Assembly (NCBI RefSeq): GCF_900115015.1
Contig: NZ_FOUZ01000001.1
Coordinates: 248,001 to 312,000, forward strand
Length of the DNA stretch: 64,000 nucleotides
Origin: Algoriella xinjiangensis
GTDB taxonomy: Bacteria; Bacteroidota; Bacteroidia; Flavobacteriales; Weeksellaceae
Direction: 5' to 3'
Shown here piece after piece: positions 34,698-44,404 of this stretch (position 1 is the stretch's first letter; each line of letters begins with the position of its first letter). The notes beneath the pieces are model-generated. The model was not told the origin of the DNA, did no database searches, and was given only the letters and a program-made list of their open reading frames with translations. Both the position numbers and the translations under genes were made by a program.

Positions 34698-37600
34698 TTA
34701 AGCAAGTGAATTATTCCAATCCACGTTTAATAACATCGTAACAATTGTTCCATTTTCGTCCGAAAAAATCGAAACATCATCATTTTTATCATTATTTAAC
34801 AAATGTAAACGCGCCATAATAATTTTCAAAGCCTTCGATTCGTGTGTTTTATTTGAATCTATATTTTTTGAAAAGCCTTTACCATTATCTTCAATTTTAA
34901 TGACAAAATATTTTTCTTTATGTGTAACATTTAAAGTAATTGTAGGATTTACATAACTTTGATTAAACGCATGCACAAAGGCATTTTCAACAATTGGTTG
35001 AAGCAACATTGGTGGAATTTTAGTTTTATAAATATCAACTTCATTGGCTATGTCTACTACAAAATTCACTTTATTTTGCCATCTAAAATTTTCAACTTCA
35101 TTATATAACTTAAGAAATTCTATTTCTTCATTTAGACTAATTTCATTCTTCGTTGATAAATTTAGCATTTGACGAATTAAATGAGAAAATCTCCCCAAAC
35201 TATTTATTGCATTATCTACATCATTATCTAAAATATAATATTGTATTGAGTTTAAAACATTGAAAATAAAGTGAGGATTCATCTGCGATTGCAAGGCGAC
35301 CAAACGTGTTTCTGTCAATTTTCGCTCTAATAACAAACGTTGATTTTCTTGCTTATTCTTTTCTTTTAACTGATTTATTTTTAGATTATTAAACTTATTC
35401 AACGTACTAATTTTTATCGAATAATATTTATAGACAATTAATCCTAAAGTTAAAATTGAAAGCAATATAAAATAAATATTTAGATAAAAAGGTGCAGCTA
35501 TTTTTAGCGAAACAAGCTCTACAATTTGCTTATTTCCGTTATTTGTATCGGTAATTTCAAGTTCAATTTTATAAGAACCATGATTTAAATTTCTGAAAAA
35601 TATAAACTCATCGTTAAAAGATTCGCTCCAATTTTCTTGCGGATTTATACGATATCTGTATTTATAATTTAACGGAAAATCTACATTGACAATAGAAAAA
35701 TCAATAAAAATATTGTTCTCATTATTCTTTAATTTCAGATGTCGATCAATCAAATTAAACCATAAAAATTTCTCACGTGAATACTTTTCATCATTCACTT
35801 TAAGGCCTGTAACAATCACCTTTTTAGGCTTATTTTGTTGATGAATTAATTGATTCAGATTTATATCATAATACCCATTTTCAACTCCAAGTGACAATAT
35901 TTTACCATCATAAATTGACGAATGAATGTCTTTGTCTACAAAACCTTGCTCATTATTTATTGTAAACATTCTTTTACCATCAATAATCAGCAAATTTCGG
36001 TTCGTTCCGATTACAATTTTATTCTCAAAAACATCAATTGAACTAATATTTTCTCCACCAATTTTTCGAATATCAATCTCATTTTTCTTAATCAATTTTT
36101 CGCCAACAACATCAAAAACATAAACTTTAGAAAACTCTGTAGCAACCATTAATTGGTTATTTCCTACACATTTTATCATTTTAAGTTTAGTTTCCTTAAA
36201 TTGATTTGTTTGCAAATAAGACGTAAATTTTCCGTTCTCATATTTAAATAATCCATCTAAAGACGAACCAAAAAAAACTGCTTTATCATTTTGACAAATC
36301 GACACCACATCTTTTGGAATATTAATCTGAGAATCGGGATGATTTTTATATTTCAGGTTATACAAATCATCAAAAATTAACATTCCACTGACAGAATTTG
36401 CGACAATAAATTGATTCTTAAAAAATGCAAAATAATAAGGACGAATTGGTAAATATGTTTTAAAATGTCCGTCAAAATCAAGCTCAAATAAACCAATATT
36501 TGTCGAAATCCAAAAAGAAGAATTGTGTTTGATAATTCGTATAAATCGAAGTTCATTTACTTTTAAATCGTAATTAATTTCCTGAAAATCTTTGTTCTTT
36601 TTATTTATAAAATCACTGTATTTTGGTCGATTTTGTTGCATAAAATGATAAAAATCGTCGTTTGAGACATGTTTTTTATAGGTTTCTTCATCTTTAATAT
36701 ACAAACCTAACGGTGAAAGAAAATAATCTAAATTATTGATAGAAATTATCTCGATAACTTTCCGATTATCGATTGTTTTATAATCTAAAAAATGATTTAA
36801 ATGCACTTCAAAAATACCTTTATCCAACGATGACACATAAAGTAAATTATCTGCTGGATTAGAAAAAATTTTGTTAGGATATTCTGAATCAATTTTAAAA
36901 TTCTTTGTTTGATTAAGTAATTTATCACCATTAATCTCGCCTATAATTCCATTTCCAGAAATATAATCATAACCTGCAAATAAAACTGATTGCTGTTTAT
37001 TTGATGCATCACTATCTCTAATCAAAGGAGAATTGAGGAGTTTATATGTTTTTTTATTGGCTAAAAAATCATCAATAGAAATTGAAAAAACACCATCATT
37101 TGATGATAAATAAAGAATATTTTTATCTAAAAAACTATATAAAATTCGGTTATAAGAATTGACTAATTTCAGCTTAGTTTTCGAAACTTCAAAAACACCA
37201 TGATCCATTGTCGCAACATAAATCTTGTTTTTATACTTAAAAAAACAAACCGCTTCTAAGGCTAAATTATTATTTTTTTCGAAAGATGGATTGTATATTT
37301 TTTTTGATTTTGAATCAATTATTGAAATTCCACCTTGCGCTGCAACATACATTAAATCATTATCTAAAAATAATTTACGTACTCTATCCGAAACTAAACC
37401 TTTAGCTAAATTTATTTGTTCAAAATTTTGTCCTGTGAATTTCACAATTCCTTGCCCGTAACTTCCAAGCCAAATATTATGCTCTGAATCTTCGGTAATT
37501 GTCCAGATATTATTGAACTGAATTTTCTCAAAACGTTTCATCATTTTGAAATTTTCCATGTCTTTTACAAAAACACCGAAACGCGTTCCAGCCCAAACAA

Positions 37601-37748
37601 AATTTCGCGAATCTTTGTAAATACTTAGAATTTCATTGGCAGGTAAACCACTCTCATAGGTATATTGTTTTGTGTAAACAAATTGACTAAAAATCAATTG
37701 ATTACAAAACAAAAGAATAAAAACAAGTAGATATTTACGAAACAACAT
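34698..37748 (-). CDS. Beta-propeller sensor histidine kinase, LytS type (Reg_prop / YYY / His_kinase)
   Basis: 1016 residues. A signal peptide is followed by two-component-regulator propeller repeats (for example YTYESGLPANEILSIYKDSR, with FVWAGTRFGVF) over about 700 residues, then a YYY domain (NYKYRYRINPQENWSESFND), one membrane helix (IYFILLSILTLGLIVYKYY), a coiled coil, and a LytS-type kinase domain with His826 in MNPHFIFNVLNSIQYY and an ATP-binding end (ENAFVHAFNQ, IEDNGKGFSKN). The propeller senses an outside signal. It overlaps the LytTR regulator by 14 bases, so the two form a two-component system. Confidence 0.92.
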   Translation of the reverse strand: MLFRKYLLVFILLFCNQLIFSQFVYTKQYTYESGLPANEILSIYKDSRNFVWAGTRFGVFVKDMENFKMMKRFEKIQFNNIWTITEDSEHNIWLGSYGQGIVKFTGQNFEQINLAKGLVSDRVRKLFLDNDLMYVAAQGGISIIDSKSKKIYNPSFEKNNNLALEAVCFFKYKNKIYVATMDHGVFEVSKTKLKLVNSYNRILYSFLDKNILYLSSNDGVFSISIDDFLANKKTYKLLNSPLIRDSDASNKQQSVLFAGYDYISGNGIIGEINGDKLLNQTKNFKIDSEYPNKIFSNPADNLLYVSSLDKGIFEVHLNHFLDYKTIDNRKVIEIISINNLDYFLSPLGLYIKDEETYKKHVSNDDFYHFMQQNRPKYSDFINKKNKDFQEINYDLKVNELRFIRIIKHNSSFWISTNIGLFELDFDGHFKTYLPIRPYYFAFFKNQFIVANSVSGMLIFDDLYNLKYKNHPDSQINIPKDVVSICQNDKAVFFGSSLDGLFKYENGKFTSYLQTNQFKETKLKMIKCVGNNQLMVATEFSKVYVFDVVGEKLIKKNEIDIRKIGGENISSIDVFENKIVIGTNRNLLIIDGKRMFTINNEQGFVDKDIHSSIYDGKILSLGVENGYYDINLNQLIHQQNKPKKVIVTGLKVNDEKYSREKFLWFNLIDRHLKLKNNENNIFIDFSIVNVDFPLNYKYRYRINPQENWSESFNDEFIFFRNLNHGSYKIELEITDTNNGNKQIVELVSLKIAAPFYLNIYFILLSILTLGLIVYKYYSIKISTLNKFNNLKINQLKEKNKQENQRLLLERKLTETRLVALQSQMNPHFIFNVLNSIQYYILDNDVDNAINSLGRFSHLIRQMLNLSTKNEISLNEEIEFLKLYNEVENFRWQNKVNFVVDIANEVDIYKTKIPPMLLQPIVENAFVHAFNQSYVNPTITLNVTHKEKYFVIKIEDNGKGFSKNIDSNKTHESKALKIIMARLHLLNNDKNDDVSIFSDENGTIVTMLLNVDWNNSLA

Positions 37749-38529
37749 TCGCTAAAATTTTATAACCTAAAGTAGTTACTGGCAATGTATTTTCGCCTTC
37801 GTGAGGATTGCAATTCAAAATTAAAACATTGTTGCGTTTATCAAATTTATTCGCAAAATTTATGTTGACTAAATATGAACGATTGATTCTTAAAAAATTA
37901 ATTTGATTAATTAAACCTTCTACTTCTTTCAACGTTTTTGTCACCATAAAAGATGCTGTTTTTGTATAAATTGTACAATAACTATCGTCGGCTTTGCAGT
38001 AAATAATTTCATCAATTTTGAGTACTAAAACCTCTGTAATAGATGGAATAAAGATAATTCCATGTTCTTTTTTTAGTTGATTTTTTAAATCATTATTCGA
38101 AACTTCATCCTCTATTTCTTCAATTTTATCAATTTCATTTATAGACTCTAAAGTTATATTTTGACGTTCTACAAAACGATTCAATAAAATTTTTAAATCA
38201 GAAATTGCAATCGGTTTCATCAAATATCCCAAACATCCCCACTGATTTACAGCTTGTAAAATATAATCGGAATGCGCTGTTGTAAAAATAACATCGAATT
38301 TTATTTCTTCAAAATAATCAAATAACTTAAACCCAAATTCATCTGGCATTTGAATGTCCAAAAAAACAATATCTGGTTTAATTTGTTTGATAATCTCTAC
38401 ACCTTCTTTAACAGAACTCGCAGTATCAATCGATATAAAAAAATCGGTCAAAGCATGTTGAATAATTTTTTTTAACCCTTGTTGAGCAAAATGTTCATCA
38501 TCAATAATAAGTGCTTTGTACGTTTTCAT
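37735..38529 (-). CDS. LytTR-type response regulator
   Basis: 264 residues. The receiver domain holds the acidic pair in IIDDEHFAQQG, phospho-acceptor Asp58 in DIVFLDIQMPD, Thr in DVIFTTAHSDY and Lys in CLGYLMKPIA. The C-terminal LytTR DNA-binding domain has IIYCKADDSYCTIYTKTASF and LRINRSYLVNINFANKFDKR. It is the first gene of the operon with the sensor kinase. The targets are not visible; the adjacent MFS and reductase genes are candidates only by position. Confidence 0.93.
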   Translation of the reverse strand: MKTYKALIIDDEHFAQQGLKKIIQHALTDFFISIDTASSVKEGVEIIKQIKPDIVFLDIQMPDEFGFKLFDYFEEIKFDVIFTTAHSDYILQAVNQWGCLGYLMKPIAISDLKILLNRFVERQNITLESINEIDKIEEIEDEVSNNDLKNQLKKEHGIIFIPSITEVLVLKIDEIIYCKADDSYCTIYTKTASFMVTKTLKEVEGLINQINFLRINRSYLVNINFANKFDKRNNVLILNCNPHEGENTLPVTTLGYKILANVVS

Positions 38530-38545
38530 TTTAAAGTATTTGAAA

Positions 38546-38553
38546 CAAATATA
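38546..38553 (-). promoter_or_regulatory. Promoter -7 box (TATATTTG) of the LytTR/LytS operon
   Basis: A perfect TAnnTTTG 17 bases before the regulator ATG; it directly adjoins the T tract of the preceding operon's terminator. Confidence 0.65.
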
Positions 38554-38595
38554 AAAAGAAAAAGAATGCTCTAAACGAACATCCTTTTTCTTTTT
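38553..38595 (-). terminator. Terminator of the OYE-VOC-MFS operon
   Basis: A 16-bp stem, AAAAAGAAAAAGGATG with CATTCTTTTTCTTTTT and one mismatch, just after the MFS gene. The 3' arm is itself T-rich. Confidence 0.75.
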
Positions 38596-38608
38596 ATATT
38601 CTATTGAA

Positions 38609-39763
38609 TTAAATTCTTTTTGATTTTAATTGTAAAAATACCGCTGCTATAATTGCTCCGACAGAAGCCATTATAAATCCTACCCATAATTGCGAATTGT
38701 AGCCTAATCCTAAAGTGATTGGAATTCCTCCAAGAAAAGCGCCTAATGCATTCCCAACATTAAAACTTGCTTGACCTGCTGCTGCTGCTAAAGTTTCTGA
38801 ACCTTTTCCGTTATTAATTAACATCATTTGAATTGGCGAACCAATTGTAAACGAAATTAAACCTGTAATAAACGACATAATATAAGCCATTGCTGCAATG
38901 TGAGATGTAAAGTAAACAACGATTAAACAAATTGCCATCGACGAAAAAGAGATAACCGCAGCCTTATTTGGCGACATTGTATCTGCTATTTTTCCTCCAA
39001 TAAAATTACCAACAAACATTCCTAAACCAACTAAAGTCATAATAATAGGAATTTTAGATTTTGGTAAATCTGCCACATTTGTCATTAATGGAGAAATGTA
39101 ACTTATCCAAGCAAAAAGTCCTGATGTTCCGATAGAAATCATGACGATTAATACCCAAGCTTCCCATTTCTTGAAAAAGCTTAATTGTTCAGTTAAACTT
39201 CCTTTGTTTAAATTTTTAATATTCGGAATCCATAACGAAATGGCTAACATCGTTATTAATCCAAACGAAGCAATAATACCAAAAGTTAAACGCCACGAGA
39301 ACATTTGCCCTAATTTTGTACCTAACGGAACGCCAACAAGATTGGCGAAAGTAAGTCCCGCAAACATAATAGAAATTGCTTGCGCTTCTTTCCCTTTTTT
39401 AGCCAATTGACTTGCAACTACCGAACCTACACCAAAAAAAGCACCGTGCGGTAAACCAGACATAAAACGAGCAATCATTAACGTAGAATAACTTGGCGCA
39501 ACAACGAAAAGTCCATTGAAGATTGTGAATAAAAGCATGAAAAAGATAAGTACTTTTTTAGGCGGATATTTGCTTGTAGCCATTATTAGCGTTGGTGCGC
39601 CAACCATAACTCCCATCGCATACATGGAAATAAAATTTCCTGCTTTTGGTATTGAAATATGTAAATCTTTTGCAAAATCCTCTAAAACTCCCATCATCGT
39701 AAATTCCGTCATTCCGATGGCTAATCCTCCCATTGCTAAAGCAATCAAACTTTTCTGTATCAT
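38609..39763 (-). CDS. MFS transporter (AraJ-like exporter)
   Basis: 384 residues, 12 membrane segments. The start ALAMGGLAIGMTEFTMMGVL and the motif MSGLPHGAFFGVGSVVASQL are typical of the AraJ/arabinose-efflux branch. The stop of the VOC gene and this ATG are directly adjacent, so it is the third gene of an OYE-VOC-MFS operon. The set suggests removal of reactive or toxic small molecules; the substrate is unknown. Confidence 0.87.
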   Translation of the reverse strand: MIQKSLIALAMGGLAIGMTEFTMMGVLEDFAKDLHISIPKAGNFISMYAMGVMVGAPTLIMATSKYPPKKVLIFFMLLFTIFNGLFVVAPSYSTLMIARFMSGLPHGAFFGVGSVVASQLAKKGKEAQAISIMFAGLTFANLVGVPLGTKLGQMFSWRLTFGIIASFGLITMLAISLWIPNIKNLNKGSLTEQLSFFKKWEAWVLIVMISIGTSGLFAWISYISPLMTNVADLPKSKIPIIMTLVGLGMFVGNFIGGKIADTMSPNKAAVISFSSMAICLIVVYFTSHIAAMAYIMSFITGLISFTIGSPIQMMLINNGKGSETLAAAAGQASFNVGNALGAFLGGIPITLGLGYNSQLWVGFIMASVGAIIAAVFLQLKSKRI

Positions 39764-40156
39764 TTATTCTTCTTCGTATAATTCTATCGGCAAACCGTCT
39801 GGATCTTCAAAAAAAGTAAACTTTTTTAGGCTATATTCATCCACACGAATTGGTTCTATATAAATTCCTTTCGCATTTAACTTTTCTACTTCCTTCTCAA
39901 TATCTTCTACGGCAAAAGCTAAATGACGTAATCCACGGGCTTCTGGACGAGAAACTCTTGTTGGTGGATTAGGAAACGAAAAAAGTTCGATGCAATAATT
40001 TTTTTGCAAAGCTAAATCTAATTTATAAGAATCCCTTTCTTTCCGATAAACTTCTTGAAGAATTTCTAATCCTAAAATTTCTGTATAAAATTCTTTCGAT
40101 TTTTGATAATCCGAGCAAATAATCGCGATATGATGAATTTTTTTTAAGTTTAACAT
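39764..40156 (-). CDS. gloA2: VOC family protein, YaeR / glyoxalase-like
   Basis: 130 residues from ATG 40156; the longer frame would overlap the upstream gene and adds nothing. The start LKKIHHIAIICSDYQKSKEF with its first His ligand, VSRPEARGLRHLAFAVEDIE and the end FFEDPDGLPIELYEE with its Glu ligand show a metal-binding vicinal-oxygen-chelate fold. YaeR-type proteins are close to glyoxalase I; the substrate is not proved. It is the middle gene of the operon. Confidence 0.85.
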   Translation of the reverse strand: MLNLKKIHHIAIICSDYQKSKEFYTEILGLEILQEVYRKERDSYKLDLALQKNYCIELFSFPNPPTRVSRPEARGLRHLAFAVEDIEKEVEKLNAKGIYIEPIRVDEYSLKKFTFFEDPDGLPIELYEEE

Positions 40157-40160
40157 CTTT

Positions 40161-41240
40161 TTATTTGTAATGATTATTTTTTGCACGTTCGTATTGTGGT
40201 AACCATTTTAGATCATCTCCTAAAACTTTAGCCGCATCTAGTACAAAATATGGATTACGTAATAATTCTCTTCCTAACAAAATTAAATCTGCTTCGTTAT
40301 TTTGTAAAATTTCTTCAGCTTGTTTTGCTTCAAAAATCAATCCTACAGCTCCAGTAATAATGTTTACTTCATTCTTAATTGCATTTGCAAACGGAACCTG
40401 ATAATTTTTTTTCACTTCGATTTGTTGATAATCCACTGCTCCACCCGAAGAACAATCAATCACATCAACTCCTTTTGATTTTAAAATTTTAGAAAGTTCT
40501 ACAGTTTGAGCAATATCCCAACCGTTTTCTGCCCAATCCGAAGCGGATAAACGAACCCAAAGCGATTGCGTTGTCATATATTTCTTCATTTCATCGACAA
40601 TTTCAAGAACAAAACGAATTCTATTTTCAAAACTACCACCATATTCATCTGTTCGATTATTAATTAATGGAGATAAAAATTGATGAACCAAATAACCATG
40701 CGCGCCATGAATTTCTATAATTTCATAACCAGCTTTTAAAGCTCGTTCTGTAGCTTTACCAAATTCAACAATTACTGCTTTTATCTCTGTTGTAGTAAGC
40801 TGATGTGGCGCTTCATCTCCATCTATAAATGGTTGATTTGTACTAGAAACAGTTTTCCATCCGTTTGGTTCTGTCGATTTTATTTGATCTTTACCAACCC
40901 AAGGTTTTTGTGTACTTGCTTTACGACCTGCGTGTGCCAATTGAATTCCTGGTACGCAATTGTATTTTTTAATTTCGGTTGTTAATTTTTGATAAGACGC
41001 AATATGTTCATCTTTCCAAATTCCTAAATCTTCTGCAGAAATACGACCTTCTGGCACAACTGCCGTTGCTTCTTGTATAATTGCGGCAACATTACCAACT
41101 GCACGAGAAATATAATGTGTAAAATGCCATGCTAATGGAAAACCATCTTCTGAAGAATATTGGCACATTGGCGACATAATTAGTCTATTTTTAAGCGTAA
41201 TTGTGTCGTTTATTTGTATTGATTCGAATAACTTACTCAT
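40161..41240 (-). CDS. namA: Old-yellow-enzyme NADH:flavin oxidoreductase (YqjM/NamA type)
   Basis: 359 residues. RLIMSPMCQYSSEDGFPLAW includes the Cys typical of the YqjM class, and QLAHAGRKAST, EIHGAHGYLVHQFLSPLINN, RTDEYGGSFENRIRFVLEIV and VRLSASDW follow in order. The FMN site near the end is ITGAVGLI ... LGRELLRNPYFV. Such enzymes reduce activated C=C bonds with NADPH and help detoxify electrophiles. First gene of the OYE-VOC-MFS operon. Confidence 0.92.
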   Translation of the reverse strand: MSKLFESIQINDTITLKNRLIMSPMCQYSSEDGFPLAWHFTHYISRAVGNVAAIIQEATAVVPEGRISAEDLGIWKDEHIASYQKLTTEIKKYNCVPGIQLAHAGRKASTQKPWVGKDQIKSTEPNGWKTVSSTNQPFIDGDEAPHQLTTTEIKAVIVEFGKATERALKAGYEIIEIHGAHGYLVHQFLSPLINNRTDEYGGSFENRIRFVLEIVDEMKKYMTTQSLWVRLSASDWAENGWDIAQTVELSKILKSKGVDVIDCSSGGAVDYQQIEVKKNYQVPFANAIKNEVNIITGAVGLIFEAKQAEEILQNNEADLILLGRELLRNPYFVLDAAKVLGDDLKWLPQYERAKNNHYK

Positions 41241-41420
41241 CGTTTTATTTTTATTGAAGTTATAAAATTAAGGGATTTATTGAATACTGACAAAAAACAT
41301 ACATTTAAAAAAATCTAATAATCAGCTTAATATCATGATAAATAGTTAAGCATCAGAATAAAATTCAATAAATCTTTCATTGTTTCTACCATTGTTCGTA
41401 ATTTTACAAAAAAGTGAATT

Positions 41421-42755
41421 TTGGAAAAGAAAAAGATTGTCATTTTAGGTGCTGGATTTGCCGGACTAAAATTAGCCCGTAAATTAAATAATAACCCACA
41501 CTTTTCTGTTACACTTATTGACCGCTATAATTACCACCAATTTCAACCTTTATTTTATCAGGTTGCAACAGCTGCAATTAACGCAAGTGATATATCTTTC
41601 CCGATACGTAAAGTATTTCAGGAAAGTAAAAATATCAGTGTTCGTTTGGCTGAAGTAACTAAAATTAATAAAGAAAAAAACGAAGTTGAAACCACAATCG
41701 GTGATTTTTCTTATGATTATTTGGTTGTTTCGATGGGATGTACCACAAATTTCTTCGGAAACAAACAAATTGAGGAATTATCATTCCCAATGAAATCGAC
41801 AAATGAAGCGTTAACGCTTAAAAATCGATTACTTACAAATTTCGAGAGTGCATATTCTGCAGAATCTCCCGAAGAAATGGAAGAAATAATGAATATTGTA
41901 GTTGTAGGTGGAGGACCAACAGGAGTTGAGCTTTCAGGTGCAATTGCGCAAATGAAAAAATTTATTCTTCCGAAAGATTATCCAGATTTAGATTTCTCTA
42001 AATTGAATATTTATTTGATTGAAGGAAGTCCAAATTTATTAGGACCAATGTCAGATTTAGCGCATAAAAAATCGTTTGAGTATTTATCAAACATGGGCGT
42101 TAATATTTGGACAGAAGGTCGCGTTGTTGATTATGACGGAAAAACAATTTCGTTGGCTGATGGACGCACAGTAAAAACACGTAACCTAATTTGGGCTGCT
42201 GGTGTTACAGGAAATGTACCTGACGGAGCTGTTACAAAAGAGGAATTGCAACGTGGAAATCGTATGAAAGTAGATCGTACGAGCAAAATAATTGGTACCA
42301 ATAACATTTATGCAATTGGTGATATTGCATCTATGGAAACACCAAAATATCCGAACGGACATCCGCAGTTGGCACGTGTTGCAGGAGATCAAGCTGAACA
42401 TTTGGCAAAGAACTTCGATAAAATTGCGCAAGGATTTTCGGACGATAAATTGAGTTTATTTGAGTACAGCGATCCTGGATCTATGGCAACTGTTGGTAAA
42501 CGAAAAGCTGTTGTTGATTTACCTAAGTTTTCGTTTTCTGGACGTTTAGCTTGGTTTACTTGGATGTTTTTACACTTGATGTTAATTTTAACTGTTCGTA
42601 ACAAAGTGGCTATTTTCTTTAACTGGGCGCATACTTATTTTACAAATGACTCGTCATTGCGTATTATTGTTCGACCAACTAAAAAAGATTTTAGATTTAA
42701 TTTAAAACAGTATCGTCGTTTTCCTAAAAACCGCGATAAAGAAATTGAAGCATAA
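41421..42755 (+). CDS. ndh: Type II NADH dehydrogenase (NAD(P)/FAD-dependent oxidoreductase)
   Basis: 444 residues starting at TTG 41421. The FAD loop is VILGAGFAGLKLARKL and the NADH loop is VVVGGGPTGVELSGAIAQ. LIWAAGVTGNVPDG and NNIYAIGDIASMETPKYPNG are the second FAD-binding region, and a hydrophobic segment near the end (LAWFTWMFLHLMLILTVRN) fits membrane attachment. It passes electrons from NADH to quinone without pumping protons. It is monocistronic with a strong terminator. Confidence 0.93.
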   Translation: MEKKKIVILGAGFAGLKLARKLNNNPHFSVTLIDRYNYHQFQPLFYQVATAAINASDISFPIRKVFQESKNISVRLAEVTKINKEKNEVETTIGDFSYDYLVVSMGCTTNFFGNKQIEELSFPMKSTNEALTLKNRLLTNFESAYSAESPEEMEEIMNIVVVGGGPTGVELSGAIAQMKKFILPKDYPDLDFSKLNIYLIEGSPNLLGPMSDLAHKKSFEYLSNMGVNIWTEGRVVDYDGKTISLADGRTVKTRNLIWAAGVTGNVPDGAVTKEELQRGNRMKVDRTSKIIGTNNIYAIGDIASMETPKYPNGHPQLARVAGDQAEHLAKNFDKIAQGFSDDKLSLFEYSDPGSMATVGKRKAVVDLPKFSFSGRLAWFTWMFLHLMLILTVRNKVAIFFNWAHTYFTNDSSLRIIVRPTKKDFRFNLKQYRRFPKNRDKEIEA

Positions 42756-42770
42756 ATTTATATTTCATAA

Positions 42771-42808
42771 AACAAAAAACGCGCAACAATTGTTGCGCGT
42801 TTTTTGTT
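42771..42808. terminator. Bidirectional terminator between ndh and a lipoprotein gene
   Basis: A perfect palindrome centred at 42789: CGCGCAACAATTGTTGCGCG with A and T runs outside, useful for both converging genes. Confidence 0.92.
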
Positions 42809-42821
42809 TATATAATTTGTG

Positions 42822-43475
42822 TTATTTTTGTTTTCTCATCTCACTTCTTGATGTTGAAAAACGTTTTGTAGTATTAGTTGCTTTACTTGAAATTGATGAT
42901 TTAGATGATTTGTTTGAGAAAGAATAATAATCAAAAAAGCCATTAAAATCTCCATATAAAGCATTTCCACTTATATCTCTTAAAGAGAAACGAGAATTTA
43001 ATAAACTTCTATTATAATAATCAAAATAGTTTTCTAAGTATATATTTCCCGATTGAAATTGATTATTATAAACTTCTAAAGAACCTGAACCTGTTATTGG
43101 AACATAATTATCCATTGTTGGATTTTCAAAATATTCTATATAACTAATTCTTCTGCCTGAATTACTTGTATCATAAGTTCCATTAAATAATAATCCGTTT
43201 TTTTGAAATATCTCTAAAAATAAATAAGAACCGTTTAATTTCCCGTATTGCGGTACAACATTTTGAGAAAGTTCTACAGTATAATAAATACCTCCATCAG
43301 CAAGTTCAGAATCAGTAATAACTGCATTACGCAAAGGAAATGTCTTACCTAAATAAGTAACTTGACCTGTATTTATAATATCTGGAACTTCTATATATCC
43401 ATCATCATCATTAACACATGACGTAAGCGATAGAGATGCAATTGCTAGCATCATCAAAAATATAATCTTTTTCAT
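42822..43475 (-). CDS. Lipoprotein of unknown function
   Basis: 217 residues. The lipobox is in MLAIASLSLTSCVNDDDGYI, and the acidic residues after the Cys are the surface-export type seen in Bacteroidota lipoproteins. The middle is beta-rich (YLGKTFPLRNAVITDSELAD, with YYTVELSQN). The tail is rich in Ser, Lys and Thr (SNKSSKSSISSKATNTTKRF), low-complexity and positive. No family recognised. Confidence 0.75.
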   Translation of the reverse strand: MKKIIFLMMLAIASLSLTSCVNDDDGYIEVPDIINTGQVTYLGKTFPLRNAVITDSELADGGIYYTVELSQNVVPQYGKLNGSYLFLEIFQKNGLLFNGTYDTSNSGRRISYIEYFENPTMDNYVPITGSGSLEVYNNQFQSGNIYLENYFDYYNRSLLNSRFSLRDISGNALYGDFNGFFDYYSFSNKSSKSSISSKATNTTKRFSTSRSEMRKQK

Positions 43476-43553
43476 TTTCTAAAATTTATTATTCATTTAT
43501 TCTATTTTACCAATTACAAATAGCGTGCTAAAAAATTAATGCATGATATTTTT

Positions 43554-43588
43554 TCATAAAAAAAGTGTTACAAAATTTGCAACACTTT
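43554..43588 (-). terminator. Terminator after the zinc-ribbon-family gene
   Basis: AAAGTGTTACAAA and TTTGCAACACTTT pair with one mismatch, followed by seven T on the minus strand. Confidence 0.8.
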
Positions 43589-43616
43589 AATTATAAATAT
43601 GATAAATTTTTATTTT

Positions 43617-44402
43617 TTATCCTTTAATCACATATTCCATCTTTTCTTGTTCCTCTAAAGCAAGCTCTAAATCAACCAAGATACGACCAGAATGCTCATC
43701 CGTAATAATTTTTTTACGTTGTGCAATATCCATTTGTCTTTGTGGTGGAATTGTAAAGAATGATCCTGCAGAAGCTCCACGCTCTACAGCAACAACAGCT
43801 AAACCGTTTTTTACAGAGTTTCTGATACGAGTATAAGCTTCTAATAATCTTTGTTCGATTTTTGCAGAATAATCTACAGATAATTTTAACAAAGTACTTT
43901 CTTCTTTCTCAGTATCTTTTACAATTGTATCCAACTCGGCTTGTTTATGACCTAAATGATCTTTCATAGAAGCTAATTTCGTATTGAACTCTTCTATTTG
44001 AGAATTTTTTTGTTGAATTTTAATTGTAAACTCACGAATACGTTTTTCAGCCAACTCGATTTCCAAACCTTGATATTCAACTTCTTTAGCTAAAGCGTCA
44101 AACTCTCTGTTGTTACGTACGTTATCTTGTTGTTTTGTATATTTTTTTATTAAAGCTTCAGCATTTTTAATTGCTTCTTTCTTTAATTTAATATCTTCAT
44201 CCAAACCTTTTGTTTCGTCAACAACTTTTTGGATTCTCGTTTCCATTTGCGCAACATCGTCGCTTAAATCATCAACTTCTAAAGGTAATTCACCTCTTGT
44301 GTTTCTGATTTCATCTAAACGTGAATCAATTAATTGTAAGTCGTATAATGCGCGAAGTTTTTCTTCAACGCTCATTTCTTTGATATTTTTTGTTTCAGAC
44401 AT
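43617..44402 (-). CDS. C4-type zinc-ribbon family coiled-coil protein lacking its cysteines
   Basis: 261 residues from ATG 44402. A long coiled coil (about residues 30-180) is followed by the family's C-terminal end, but where members such as CT398 carry two Cys-x-x-Cys pairs this one has SAGSFFTIPPQRQMDIAQRK and then ITDEHSGRILVD. The PPQ and GRIL landmarks remain while all cysteines are gone. The protein therefore probably does not bind zinc. It lies 2 bases after the Nif3-like gene, the usual partner in this family. Confidence 0.85.
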   Translation of the reverse strand: MSETKNIKEMSVEEKLRALYDLQLIDSRLDEIRNTRGELPLEVDDLSDDVAQMETRIQKVVDETKGLDEDIKLKKEAIKNAEALIKKYTKQQDNVRNNREFDALAKEVEYQGLEIELAEKRIREFTIKIQQKNSQIEEFNTKLASMKDHLGHKQAELDTIVKDTEKEESTLLKLSVDYSAKIEQRLLEAYTRIRNSVKNGLAVVAVERGASAGSFFTIPPQRQMDIAQRKKIITDEHSGRILVDLELALEEQEKMEYVIKG

Positions 44403-44404
44403 AG

